Made by a program: the position numbers and the translations under genes. The notes beneath the pieces are model-generated. The model did not search any database, had not been told where the DNA came from, and was given only the letters and a program-made list of their open reading frames with translations. A DNA stretch of 64,000 bases from an uncultured Victivallales bacterium (lineage in GTDB: Bacteria > Verrucomicrobiota > Lentisphaeria > Victivallales > UBA1829), in assembly GCA_934661375.1 (NCBI GenBank), contig CAKUJH010000005.1, forward strand, positions 1 to 64,000, read 5' to 3'. This document shows positions 25,232 through 33,286 of this stretch, in pieces (the stretch's first letter is position 1; each line of letters opens with the position of its first letter).

Positions 25232-26955
25232 GCTTTTTTCTCCCCGCCGTTTTTCCGGTCATGTTCATAAGCACCGGCAACTTCGTTGAGCAGAATTTCC
25301 GTATCCGCCATGTGTTCGCCCAGATAACTGGCGATTTTCTGCACGGTAAGCACATTTTTACGGATGACTTCCCGTGCTTTTTCGGCGACCTGTTCCCGGC
25401 GCAGTTCATTGCGGGTAACGTCCTGAATCACTGCTCCGGCGGTTTCGCCCGGTGTGATGGAAAATACACTGATATTCAGAATGCGGTCGCCGTAAACCTG
25501 ATTGAATCGTTCCAGTTCGCCGCTGTGCGCCATGACGGATTCGAAGAGATCGGTGTATTCCACCAGAGATGCGAGAAATGCGCCGTTCAGCGAACCGCAG
25601 GAATCGAAGACGGCAACGGCGTCGTCTCCGCAGAGTTCCGCAAAATGACGGTTGCATTCCAGCACTTGCAGCTTGTCATCCACAATGACCACACCCGCCG
25701 GAATGTATTTGATCAGGGCGGTACTGGTCCGGCGTGCGATTTTCCGCAGATAGGACAGGCACATGGAGGCTTCGGCTTTACCTTCCAGTTTGGCTTTGGC
25801 GAATTCCCGGCAGGTGTTGTAGCCGCAGCCGCCGCAGTTCAGTTCATCGGCAAGCGTGTATTTGCCCACGGACGCCAGCGCGGCGGTCAGGGCTTCCTGG
25901 GTAACCGTATGTTCCGGAACGGGTGCAGACGGAAATTCGCTTTTTACATCTACGGGAATTTCACGGCCGAGACTGCTGCGGTTTTTGCCGTTGAGCATGG
26001 TTTTCATCAGCACATCCGCGCTGGATGTTCCCGCCGGCGGCATTACAGGTCCGTTGACACAGCCGCCGCGGCACGCCAGGGCTTCGATGAAAATTCTGCC
26101 GCCGGAATCTTTGAGCCGTTTCTGATCGACGCCGCTCAGAACCCGGTTGAGGTCCGCGATTCCAGACACCGCCAGATAACGGGTCCCGCTGGTGTTTTCC
26201 CGGAGAGTGTCGTTCATGCCCCCTTCCAAAGAATAGGCGCGGCCTTCTTCCGCCGCGGACGGCATCGGTGCAAAACGGTTTTCAGGGGTCAGTTCGATGT
26301 TCTTGCTTTCCATCCAGTCTTCCAGCGCGGCGAAAGTCATGGCAAGCGCAAGATCTTCCGGATGACGGTCCGCTTCATTTTTCTTGGCGGCGCAGGGACC
26401 GATGAATACTACTTTCACATCGTTTCCGTACAGCTGATGCAGCAGCCGCGCATGAGCCATGACCGGGGAAATGACCGGCGTGATGGAGTCGCGCCATTCC
26501 GGATGATATTTTGTAATGTAGTCAACCGTTGCCGGACATGCGCTGGAAATGTAAACTCCCGGCGGGGCATTTTTCAGAAATTCTCCGGTCTGTGCGCTGA
26601 CAATCTGCGCACCCAGTGCGGTTTCGCTGTATCCCGCGAACCCCAGCTGCTTCAATACGCCGCCCAGCATTTCAAGGTCGGCATCCTTGAAATATCCGAC
26701 GTAGCTCGGCGCGACCGAAGCAAAAACTTTTTCCCCGTTCTGCACCATGAGCCGGACGCGGTCCAGATCGGAACGGATTTTTTTCGCGTGGGCGGGACAT
26801 ACCCGCACGCACTCGCCGCAGCTGACGCACAGTTCCGGAATCACTGCGGCGCGGGCGTTTTCGATCTGAATCGCTTTGCACGGACAATGCCGGACGCATT
26901 TATAGCAGTCCTGACATTCGTTCGGAACGGTGTAGACGGGAAAATTCCGGTTCAT
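25228..26955 (-). CDS. sensory [FeFe] hydrogenase with PAS domain (group C, HydS-like)
   Basis: A 575-aa putative H2 sensor. Domain order: two [4Fe-4S] motifs (CQDCYKCVRHCPC and CVSCGECVRVCP, residues 14-54); H-cluster domain with L1 SSACP (137-141), L2 GPCAAKKNE (186-194) and L3 EALACRGGCVNGP (291-303); a four-Cys [4Fe-4S] domain NCGGCGYNTC...MC (373-399); a PAS domain (about 412-510); and a charged helical tail. In L1 an Ala replaces the proton-relaying Cys of catalytic enzymes, a substitution known in HydS proteins that lowers turnover. No histidine kinase is attached; the coupled SpoIIE phosphatase is the likely output. Overlaps both neighbours by 4 bp. Confidence 0.9.
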   Translation of the reverse strand: MNRNFPVYTVPNECQDCYKCVRHCPCKAIQIENARAAVIPELCVSCGECVRVCPAHAKKIRSDLDRVRLMVQNGEKVFASVAPSYVGYFKDADLEMLGGVLKQLGFAGYSETALGAQIVSAQTGEFLKNAPPGVYISSACPATVDYITKYHPEWRDSITPVISPVMAHARLLHQLYGNDVKVVFIGPCAAKKNEADRHPEDLALAMTFAALEDWMESKNIELTPENRFAPMPSAAEEGRAYSLEGGMNDTLRENTSGTRYLAVSGIADLNRVLSGVDQKRLKDSGGRIFIEALACRGGCVNGPVMPPAGTSSADVLMKTMLNGKNRSSLGREIPVDVKSEFPSAPVPEHTVTQEALTAALASVGKYTLADELNCGGCGYNTCREFAKAKLEGKAEASMCLSYLRKIARRTSTALIKYIPAGVVIVDDKLQVLECNRHFAELCGDDAVAVFDSCGSLNGAFLASLVEYTDLFESVMAHSGELERFNQVYGDRILNISVFSITPGETAGAVIQDVTRNELRREQVAEKAREVIRKNVLTVQKIASYLGEHMADTEILLNEVAGAYEHDRKNGGEKKA

Positions 26956-27227
26956 GCTTTTTTCTCCCCGGATCTGCCGTTGAGCAGGGTTTCCCGGAGC
27001 AGATCCTGAATGCTGTTGCCCGTTACATGGGTGTAGATTTTGCCGTCGATGATGACTATCGGTCCGTCTGCGCAGCGTCCCAGACAGAGACAGGCTTCCA
27101 GATCCACGTCCACTTCATCCTTGAGGTTGTTTTCCGCAAGGAAACGTTCCACAGCTTCCACATTTTTCTGGTTCCCGCGTGCGAAGCAGGAACTGCCGAG
27201 ACAGATGCGAATTTCCGGTTTGCCCAT
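26952..27227 (-). CDS. thioredoxin-like [2Fe-2S] ferredoxin
   Basis: A 91-aa protein, first gene of the [FeFe] operon. Cys9, Cys14, Cys48 and Cys52 (CLGSSC...CLGRC) fit the NuoE-type [2Fe-2S] site, followed by the usual DGPIVIIDGKIYTHVT. It is a paralogue of the protein at 23759-24028. AAAAGGAG precedes the ATG. Probably an electron carrier to the sensory hydrogenase. Confidence 0.9.
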   Translation of the reverse strand: MGKPEIRICLGSSCFARGNQKNVEAVERFLAENNLKDEVDVDLEACLCLGRCADGPIVIIDGKIYTHVTGNSIQDLLRETLLNGRSGEKKA

Positions 27228-27261
27228 CGGTGTAACTCCTTTTTCTCTAGTTTGCAGTCAT

Positions 27262-27290
27262 AAAATAGCACGGCAGGACACTTTTTTCAA
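27262..27290 (-). promoter_or_regulatory. promoter of the [FeFe] hydrogenase operon
   Basis: On the minus strand TTGAAA and TATTTT are 17 bp apart, and the -10 box ends about 35 bp before the first ATG. No other comparable pair is seen between here and the divergent manA promoter. Confidence 0.65.
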
Positions 27291-27299
27291 GGGATTCTG

Positions 27300-27323
27300 A
27301 AAAAAATGCGGCACGGAGTGCCG
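27300..27323 (-). terminator. orphan terminator-like hairpin upstream of the [FeFe] promoter
   Basis: CGGCAC/GTGCCG with a 3-nt loop, followed on the minus strand by a U-tract (A-run 27300-27306). No minus-strand gene lies upstream, so it may insulate the [FeFe] operon from stray transcription antisense to manA. Confidence 0.45.
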
Positions 27324-27363
27324 TCAGAATGCAAGTTTTTAAACGTATTTTCCTGAATTGGGT

Positions 27364-27391
27364 TTGTTATTACGGGAAACTGCGCTATATT
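27364..27391 (+). promoter_or_regulatory. promoter of manA
   Basis: TTGTTA and TATATT at 16-bp spacing, ending 43 bp before the manA ATG. Confidence 0.5.
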
Positions 27392-27433
27392 TACCGCAAA
27401 AAAACAAATCTGTGACAGAGGAAGGATTGCAGT

Positions 27434-28441
27434 ATGACGTATCTGGACAAAGATGATCTTTACCCGCTGCTTTTTGAGCCGGCATACCGGCAGGTGATCT
27501 GGGGCGGACATAAACTTGCGGAACGCTTCGGGCGTCCACTGCCGCCGGACGGTCCGCCGGTCGGGGAAGCATGGGAAATCTGCGACCGCCCGGAATACGA
27601 AAGTCCGGTCGTCAACGGCTCCCTCGCTGGAACTTCGATCCGTGAACTGGTCGCCGCTTTCGGCAAGGATTTTGTGGGGCACTCTTTCAATGGCGGCCGT
27701 TTCCCTATTCTGGTGAAACTCATTGACGCCGAAAAACGCCTTTCTCTGCAAGTTCATCCCAGTGAAGCAGCTGCGGCGGAAATCGGCGGCGGAGCGGAAG
27801 CCAAAAACGAGATGTGGTATATTCTGGAAGCGGAAAAGAACGCCAAAATCATTGCCGGCCTCAGCCCGCGTTCGTCCAAAGTCCGTTTCATGGAAAACCT
27901 CCATTCCCCCGACATTGAAAGCCAGCTGCAGGTGTTTGATTCTTTCCCCGGCGACGCCTATTACATTGCCGCGGGACGGGTTCATGCGATCGGCGGCGGC
28001 AATCTCCTGCTCGAAATTCAGCAGAACAGCAATACCACCTACCGGCTCAGCGACTGGGGACGCGTCGATGCCAACGGCAAATCCCGCGAACTCCATATCG
28101 AACAGGCTCTCCGCTGCATTGATTTCATGGACCGCACGGTTTCACGTTTCACTGCGCCCAGCGACCTCGCCGGACACAACCGAAAGTATCCGGTCATCAA
28201 CCGCTGTCCGCATTTCAAGGTGGATGAACTGCTGCTCACTGCGGACTGGCACGATTCCACGGAAAACACCGCCAGCTTCCATCTGCTGACTGCGGTTTCC
28301 GGACCGTTCACTGTCGGACACGACCGGAAAACCGCCAGAGTCCCGCTCGGTTCAACCTGTCTGATCCCCGCATGTTTCGGCAGTTATTCCATCATTCCGG
28401 AACAGGAAGCCCAGACGGTCATCATACGCACCACATTATAA
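27434..28441 (+). CDS. manA: mannose-6-phosphate isomerase, class I
   Basis: A 335-aa zinc cupin enzyme interconverting mannose 6-phosphate and fructose 6-phosphate. Zinc ligands are visible: QVHP (Gln and His near 110), KNEMWY (Glu near 133) and GRVHAIGGGNLLLEIQQ (His near 183 with the family signature). The N-terminal PAYRQVIWGGHKLAERFG is typical. GAAGGATTGC lies before the ATG. It may share a transcript with argS, which starts 28 bp later. Confidence 0.94.
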   Translation: MTYLDKDDLYPLLFEPAYRQVIWGGHKLAERFGRPLPPDGPPVGEAWEICDRPEYESPVVNGSLAGTSIRELVAAFGKDFVGHSFNGGRFPILVKLIDAEKRLSLQVHPSEAAAAEIGGGAEAKNEMWYILEAEKNAKIIAGLSPRSSKVRFMENLHSPDIESQLQVFDSFPGDAYYIAAGRVHAIGGGNLLLEIQQNSNTTYRLSDWGRVDANGKSRELHIEQALRCIDFMDRTVSRFTAPSDLAGHNRKYPVINRCPHFKVDELLLTADWHDSTENTASFHLLTAVSGPFTVGHDRKTARVPLGSTCLIPACFGSYSIIPEQEAQTVIIRTTL

Positions 28442-28469
28442 TTTCATCAAGGAAAGGATTTTCCGTTTT

Positions 28470-30269
28470 ATGAACCTTCAATGCATACGCAGACTGGAAA
28501 AACAGCTTCAGACGGTTTTCCCGCAGGCGCAGATCCCGGCGGACTGGAGCATTGCTCCGGAACAGTGTCCCGCGGATATGAGCGGAGATGTTACCGTGAA
28601 CTGCTTCCGTTTTGCCCGGATTTTCAAAGCCGCTCCCGATATGGTCGCGGAAAAAACTGTTGAACTGCTGAATGCCGATCCCGAAGTGCTGAAAGCCGAA
28701 CGCATCAAGGCGTTTGTCAATATCACGCTCAAAGCCGATGCGCTGTTCCGGGATACGGTCGGAAACATTCCCGTTCTGCTTCAGGAAGGACAGCTGCCGC
28801 AGAATGCGCGCAAACGCATCCTGATCGAGTATTCCGCCCCCAACACCAATAAACCGCAGCACCTGGGACACGTCCGCAACAATACCATCGGCATGAGTGT
28901 CTGCAAACTCCTGTCCCGTGTCGGTCATGACGTTGTGCCGGTCAACCTGATCAATGACCGCGGCATTCATATCTGCAAATCCATGCTGGCATATCAGCGC
29001 TTCGGCAATGGCGATACTCCGGAAAAATCCGGAATCAAAGGCGACCATTTTGTCGGAAATTATTATGTCCGGTATAATATTGAACTGAAGAAACAGCTGG
29101 AAGCTCTCCGTGCCGCCAAACCGGAACTGGCGGAAAAATCCGATGACGAACTGTTTCTGGAAACGGAAATCGGCGCAGCCGCGCAGGAAATGCTCCGCAA
29201 ATGGGAAAATTCTGATCCCGATACCGTCGCCCTCTGGAAACTCATGAATTCCTGGGTGATTGCCGGATTCAATGAAACCTATGCCCGCATGGGCGTGGAA
29301 TTCCGTAAAACGTATCTGGAAAGCCAGACTTACCTGCTGGGCAAAGACAATGTCCGCAAAGGTCTGGAAGACGGCGTTTTCACCCGGCGCGAAGACGGGG
29401 CGGTCATTGCGGACTTGGGCAAGCTCGGCACAAAGGTGCTGCTGCGCAAGGACGGTACCAGCGTTTACATCACGCAGGACATCGGAACCACGCTGCTCAA
29501 ACACCGGGAGTTCGAACCGGATGCCATGATCTGGGTGGTCGGCGATGAACAGATCCTTCATTTCCAGATGCTGTTCTCCATCCTGAAGAAAATGGGGCAT
29601 GAATGGGCTTCGGATCTGCATCACCTGTCCTACGGCATGGTCAATCTGCCGACCGGGAAAATGAAAAGCCGTGAAGGCACGGTGGTGGATGCCGACGACC
29701 TGTTCGATGAAATGCACGCTTTGGCGCGCACTGCGGCGCTGGAACGGGTTCCGGAAGGAACGGAACCGCCCGCCGATCTGGAGGATCGTTCCGAAATCAT
29801 CGGCATGGGCGCACTGAAATTCATGCTGCTCAAATTCAATCCGAAGACCACGATGATGTTTGACCCCCAGGCTTCGCTGAAATTCGAAGGCGATACCGGG
29901 CCGTATGTCCAGTATGTCTGCGCGCGTATTCATTCGATCGCGCGCAAAGCGGCGGAACGCGGCATCTGCGTGGATTCGGCGGCGGACTGGTCGCTCACGG
30001 ATTCCGCGGAGGAACGTTCGCTGGCGATTACGGCGGCGCGTTATCCGGAAGTTCTGAAAGCCGCCGCGGAAAAAATGGATTGTTCCGCAGTGGTCAATTA
30101 TCTGCTGGAACTGGCAAAAGCGTTCAACCGTTTCTATCGCGAAAAACAGGTGCTGAACGCGGAAAATCCGGCAGTGATCGCTTCGCGCATTGCGCTGTGT
30201 TTTGCCGTGCGCGATATTCTGGAAGACGGTCTGGCAACACTTACAATCGGTGTTCCCGAAGCCATGTAA
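28470..30269 (+). CDS. argS: arginyl-tRNA synthetase
   Basis: A 599-aa class I synthetase. The HIGH motif is HLGH in EYSAPNTNKPQHLGHVRNNTIG (near 130), and MKSREGTVVDADDL (near 395) takes the place of KMSKS, as in many ArgS enzymes. An N-terminal tRNA-binding Add-1 domain and a C-terminal DALR anticodon-binding domain (from about 475, e.g. YVQYVCARIHSI) are present. Followed by a strong terminator. Confidence 0.96.
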   Translation: MNLQCIRRLEKQLQTVFPQAQIPADWSIAPEQCPADMSGDVTVNCFRFARIFKAAPDMVAEKTVELLNADPEVLKAERIKAFVNITLKADALFRDTVGNIPVLLQEGQLPQNARKRILIEYSAPNTNKPQHLGHVRNNTIGMSVCKLLSRVGHDVVPVNLINDRGIHICKSMLAYQRFGNGDTPEKSGIKGDHFVGNYYVRYNIELKKQLEALRAAKPELAEKSDDELFLETEIGAAAQEMLRKWENSDPDTVALWKLMNSWVIAGFNETYARMGVEFRKTYLESQTYLLGKDNVRKGLEDGVFTRREDGAVIADLGKLGTKVLLRKDGTSVYITQDIGTTLLKHREFEPDAMIWVVGDEQILHFQMLFSILKKMGHEWASDLHHLSYGMVNLPTGKMKSREGTVVDADDLFDEMHALARTAALERVPEGTEPPADLEDRSEIIGMGALKFMLLKFNPKTTMMFDPQASLKFEGDTGPYVQYVCARIHSIARKAAERGICVDSAADWSLTDSAEERSLAITAARYPEVLKAAAEKMDCSAVVNYLLELAKAFNRFYREKQVLNAENPAVIASRIALCFAVRDILEDGLATLTIGVPEAM

Positions 30270-30287
30270 TTCCACTCAGACTGAAAG

Positions 30288-30328
30288 AGACGGTTGGAGA
30301 CTGAAAGGTTTTCAGCCGTCTTTTTTTT
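30288..30328 (+). terminator. terminator of manA-argS
   Basis: AGACGG pairs with CCGTCT and, inside it, CTGAAA pairs with TTTCAG. Eight T follow at 30321-30328. Confidence 0.85.
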
Positions 30329-30373
30329 GACAATATCAGAAAAATAAAGTTGAATAGTCGTTTAAATATGCTA

Positions 30374-30382
30374 TGTTATAAT
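30374..30382 (+). promoter_or_regulatory. extended -10 promoter of the small unknown gene
   Basis: TGTTATAAT: a perfect -10 box with the extended TGn element, 40 bp before the ATG at 30423. No good -35 is found at 16-18 bp, as is common for extended -10 promoters. Confidence 0.55.
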
Positions 30383-30422
30383 ACGGAATCCCGATGAAAT
30401 CCAGAAAGAGGAGGATTTGAAC

Positions 30423-30788
30423 ATGAGAGCAAAATCAAGATCGAAGGCAAAAAGCAAAGACAGAAAAATTGAGAGTGTGTCTGTTTTTGAAATTCATGCA
30501 AAACGGGTGTTTTTCTGCAGTCCGCCGCCCGTGTGTATCGCGGAAGGCGGAATGGATGTTTATTATGACGACGAATCCAGGGAAGAGCAGTATCTTTTTA
30601 TTTCTGATTCAGATTTCGGTTTATGTATTGCCGTCTGCAAAAAGAGTTTTTTCGATGAACCTGCGGAAGACGAATCCGATGAAGCGGAAAGCATCACCAT
30701 TACAGAATTTCCTACGCAGAAAGCGGCATTGCAGTCTCCTTATCGGGAAGCATTCAAAAAAGTATTGAAAGCGTATAAAATGATTTGA
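30423..30788 (+). CDS. small protein of unknown function
   Basis: A 121-aa protein preceded by GAGGAGG and its own promoter. The first 17 residues are very basic (RAKSRSKAKSKDRK). The middle has short hydrophobic strands (KRVFFCSPPPVCIAEGG, QYLFISDSDFGLCIAVCKKSF), then an acidic stretch (EPAEDESDEAE) and a C-terminal helix. No signal peptide or membrane segment. No family recognised. It has a higher AT content than argS and may be recently acquired or lineage-specific. It is a real gene by ribosome site, promoter and length, though not by homology. Confidence 0.6.
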   Translation: MRAKSRSKAKSKDRKIESVSVFEIHAKRVFFCSPPPVCIAEGGMDVYYDDESREEQYLFISDSDFGLCIAVCKKSFFDEPAEDESDEAESITITEFPTQKAALQSPYREAFKKVLKAYKMI

Positions 30789-30811
30789 ACCAAGTGACGG
30801 ACTGTCCGCTT

Positions 30812-31465
30812 TCAGCCGTTCAGGTTCAGCAGAGTGCGGAAATTGCGGTTCAGTATGGCGGACAGTTCTTCCGGTGTTTCGTTCCGCAATTCCGCGGTGC
30901 GGCGGTAAATGTCCGGGAGCGGAATTTTTGATTCATCCGTTTCCAGCAGAAAATCCGTGCCGGAAAGTTTTTCCGGAAAGCGGTGCAGGTGCATGAGCCA
31001 GACTGGCGACAGCGAAAGCAGACATCCGGCTTTCCGCAGAGCCATGGCGGTTTCCGGTTTTCCGCGGAATCCGTGAACCAGCCAGGGAATTTCCGGATGT
31101 TTCCAGCACTGTTTGCGGAAATGGATGATTTCATAATGCAGCCGGACACAATGGATCACCATCGGGAGCGCGAGTTCCTGTGCCAGTTCGATCTGCTGCC
31201 GGAAAACGGCACGCTGTTTTTCCATGCGTACCGGAGCCAGCGGATCCAGCCCGCATTCCCCGATTGCGGAACAGGGGGTCTGCCGTACAGCGTTTTTCAG
31301 CTGTTCCAATGAGATGGAATCCGCGTCTTTCGGATGAATCCCCAATGAAAAATAAACTCCGGCAGGACGGCTTTCCGGCAGGAAATTCCAGTTCAGGTTG
31401 ACCAGAGCGTTCTGATCCGGTTCCCGCGGGAGCCGGTGCGTGTGTGCGTCCGTCAGCGGAGTCAT
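30812..31465 (-). CDS. TatD-family metal-dependent hydrolase
   Basis: A 217-aa amidohydrolase-like TIM barrel. Metal sites of the family are recognisable: DAHTHR at the start, GECGLD near 70, MVIHCVR near 103, VHGFRG near 130 and LLETDES near 172. It is shorter than typical TatD (about 260 aa). Family members are nucleases (3'-5' exonuclease) or uncharacterised. It overlaps the upstream PHP gene by 4 bp and ends the three-gene operon. Confidence 0.82.
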   Translation of the reverse strand: MTPLTDAHTHRLPREPDQNALVNLNWNFLPESRPAGVYFSLGIHPKDADSISLEQLKNAVRQTPCSAIGECGLDPLAPVRMEKQRAVFRQQIELAQELALPMVIHCVRLHYEIIHFRKQCWKHPEIPWLVHGFRGKPETAMALRKAGCLLSLSPVWLMHLHRFPEKLSGTDFLLETDESKIPLPDIYRRTAELRNETPEELSAILNRNFRTLLNLNG

Positions 31466-32310
31466 TTGCGCTCCGCCAGTTTGCTGCGCATGGCGTCAAG
31501 CAGTTCGTCCGGAACAATCAGTGAACCGTCGCCGCAGCCCAGCCGGATGCCCGGATGATAGATGCCGTGATAATCCGTGCCGCCGGTCCGGAGCAGTCCG
31601 AATTCCTTTGCCATGGCGGACAGCATTTCCGTCTGCCGTGCCGTGAACACCGGGTAGCAGGTTTCGATACCGTCCAGTCCGTGCGGCGTCATGACTCTGA
31701 GGAAACGCCTGACCATGGAACGTTCGCCTCTGGCGCGGTATACCGGATGCGCCCAGAATGCCAGTCCGCCCGCGTCGTGAATGGCGCGTATGCTTTCATC
31801 CGGCGAAGCCAGTACACGCGGCGTGTATGCCCGCGCACCCCGTTTGAGACAACGGTCGAAGGCGTCCTGTATGGTCGGGAAGAAACCTTTCTGAACCAGC
31901 ATCTGCGCCATGTGCGGGCGTCCGACGCTTTCTCCTCCGGCGCAGATGCGCACTTCCTCTTCGGTAACGGCATATCCCATGGCGTTCAGCTTTTCGAGCA
32001 TGATCCGGTTTCGGAGGTTGCGGTTCTCACGCGCATTTTCCAGAAACGTATTCAGCGATTCTGAATGCGGGTCGATGAACAGCCCGACAATATGAATTTC
32101 CTTATTGTACAGGCTGGATGAGATTTCTACTCCGGGGACAGCAGTGATCGGCTGTCCCTCCGCCGCTTTCAGAAATTCCGGCAGCCCGGACAGTGTGTCG
32201 TGATCGGTCAGGGCGATTGCCGTCAAGCCCGCCTGAAGAGCGGCATGAAGCAGTTCTGCCGGGGTATCCGAACCGTCGGACGCCCGGCTGTGGGTATGAA
32301 AATCAAGCAT
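31462..32310 (-). CDS. PHP-domain phosphoesterase (RNase AM / YciV-like)
   Basis: A 282-aa PHP-family protein. LDFHTHSRASDGSD at the N-terminus, LTDHDT near 36, GVEIS near 63 and GGTDYHG near 248 are the PHP metal-binding motifs. The family includes 3',5'-nucleotide phosphatases and 5'-3' exoribonucleases. ATG 32310 follows GGGAGAGG; an upstream in-frame start would overlap the SGNH gene. Being coupled to a TatD protein suggests a joint nucleic-acid processing role, but this is inference. Confidence 0.85.
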   Translation of the reverse strand: MLDFHTHSRASDGSDTPAELLHAALQAGLTAIALTDHDTLSGLPEFLKAAEGQPITAVPGVEISSSLYNKEIHIVGLFIDPHSESLNTFLENARENRNLRNRIMLEKLNAMGYAVTEEEVRICAGGESVGRPHMAQMLVQKGFFPTIQDAFDRCLKRGARAYTPRVLASPDESIRAIHDAGGLAFWAHPVYRARGERSMVRRFLRVMTPHGLDGIETCYPVFTARQTEMLSAMAKEFGLLRTGGTDYHGIYHPGIRLGCGDGSLIVPDELLDAMRSKLAERK

Positions 32311-32329
32311 GGAAAGAATACCTCTCCCG

Positions 32330-32962
32330 TCAGCAGGAAGTGGCGGCGATCCAGCTTTCGGCGATGAGTGCATGACCGGTGGGGGTCGGATGCACACCGT
32401 CGGTTGTCCAGAAGGATTTTTCACGCCGACATGCGGCTGCGGCAAAAATACCGTCCAGCGGAATCAGCGTACAGACAAATTCTTCGGCAAGGTCGCGGAC
32501 CGCCTGGATTTTCGGATCCAGATCGGCGCGCCAGCGGCGGAGTTCTTCGCGCAGCGGCAGCAGGAACGGTTCCATCAGAATGATTTTCGTTTCCGGCAGT
32601 TCCTTGCGGATACTGTCCAGAAGCGAATGATATACTTCGGCAAATTCCATAGTGCTGATGGAAATATCGCCGTCGTAACGGGTTGCCACGTCGTTGATCC
32701 CGACCTGAACGGTCAGCACCTGGGGCTTGTGGTTCAGAACATCGCGCTGCCAGCGGTTTGCCAAGTCCGAAACGCGGTTTCCGGCGACGCCGGAATTGAC
32801 GAACGTCAGTTCCAGTTCCGGGTGTCTCACGCCCATTTCGGACGCGATGAACACGGGGTAGCCGTGACCGAGGTAATTGATGTCGTCGCAAAGCGAGCTG
32901 CCGCAGTCGGTGATGCTGTCGCCGATGAAAAGGATTTTATCTCCCTGATTGAGTTTTATCAT
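32330..32962 (-). CDS. SGNH/GDSL hydrolase
   Basis: A 210-aa esterase-like protein with all four SGNH blocks: GDSITD near 14 (nucleophile Ser), SGVAGN (Gly), GINDV near 95 (Asn) and TDGVHPT near 187 (catalytic Asp and His). No signal peptide, so it acts in the cytoplasm. Carbohydrate esterases and rhamnogalacturonan acetylesterases belong here, which would suit the genomic context. ATG 32962 is chosen by AGGAGG upstream. First gene of the SGNH-PHP-TatD operon. Confidence 0.87.
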   Translation of the reverse strand: MIKLNQGDKILFIGDSITDCGSSLCDDINYLGHGYPVFIASEMGVRHPELELTFVNSGVAGNRVSDLANRWQRDVLNHKPQVLTVQVGINDVATRYDGDISISTMEFAEVYHSLLDSIRKELPETKIILMEPFLLPLREELRRWRADLDPKIQAVRDLAEEFVCTLIPLDGIFAAAACRREKSFWTTDGVHPTPTGHALIAESWIAATSC

Positions 32963-33286
32963 GATTGATGCCTCCTGAATCTCTCTTTTAGGTCTATGCG
33001 GCAATGTAGCTGTCTTTCAGGTATGCGTCAAGTGAAATCCGGCCTGTTTTTGCGGAAAAAACAGAAAAAATATCCGATTCGCGGGAAAATGCCCGGTTTT
33101 TGCCGGAAAAACAATCTCTTTTCGGTAAAATATATGAACAGTCTCCGTGTATGCCGCGAATCAGCGTGTTTAATATATCAAGAATTTTGTTTGATATTCT
33201 TTGCTTTCTGATTTGAATTACGGAAAGAATAATGTATAGTATATCATACTTTGAAATAATATATCAAACAAAAAGAGGAGAGAATC
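32963..33286 (+). promoter_or_regulatory. AT-rich spacer with marC promoter and repeated TTGATAT motif
   Basis: No gene is seen in this 324-bp spacer. The promoter of the MarC gene is TTGAAT (33213-33218) and TATAGT (33235-33240), 16 bp apart. Four ATATCA(A/T)/TTGATAT elements surround it at 33175-33181, 33191-33197, 33241-33247 and 33261-33267. The outer pair forms a perfect 13-bp inverted repeat, TTTTGTTTGATAT (33185-33197) and ATATCAAACAAAA (33261-33273). The arrangement resembles operators for a dimeric repressor flanking a promoter. Confidence 0.55.

Noticed and set aside
22375..27227. Trimeric electron-bifurcating HydABC hydrogenase
   Set aside because: The two small ferredoxins resemble NuoE, but there is no NuoF-like flavin subunit, and both H-cluster proteins match other groups.
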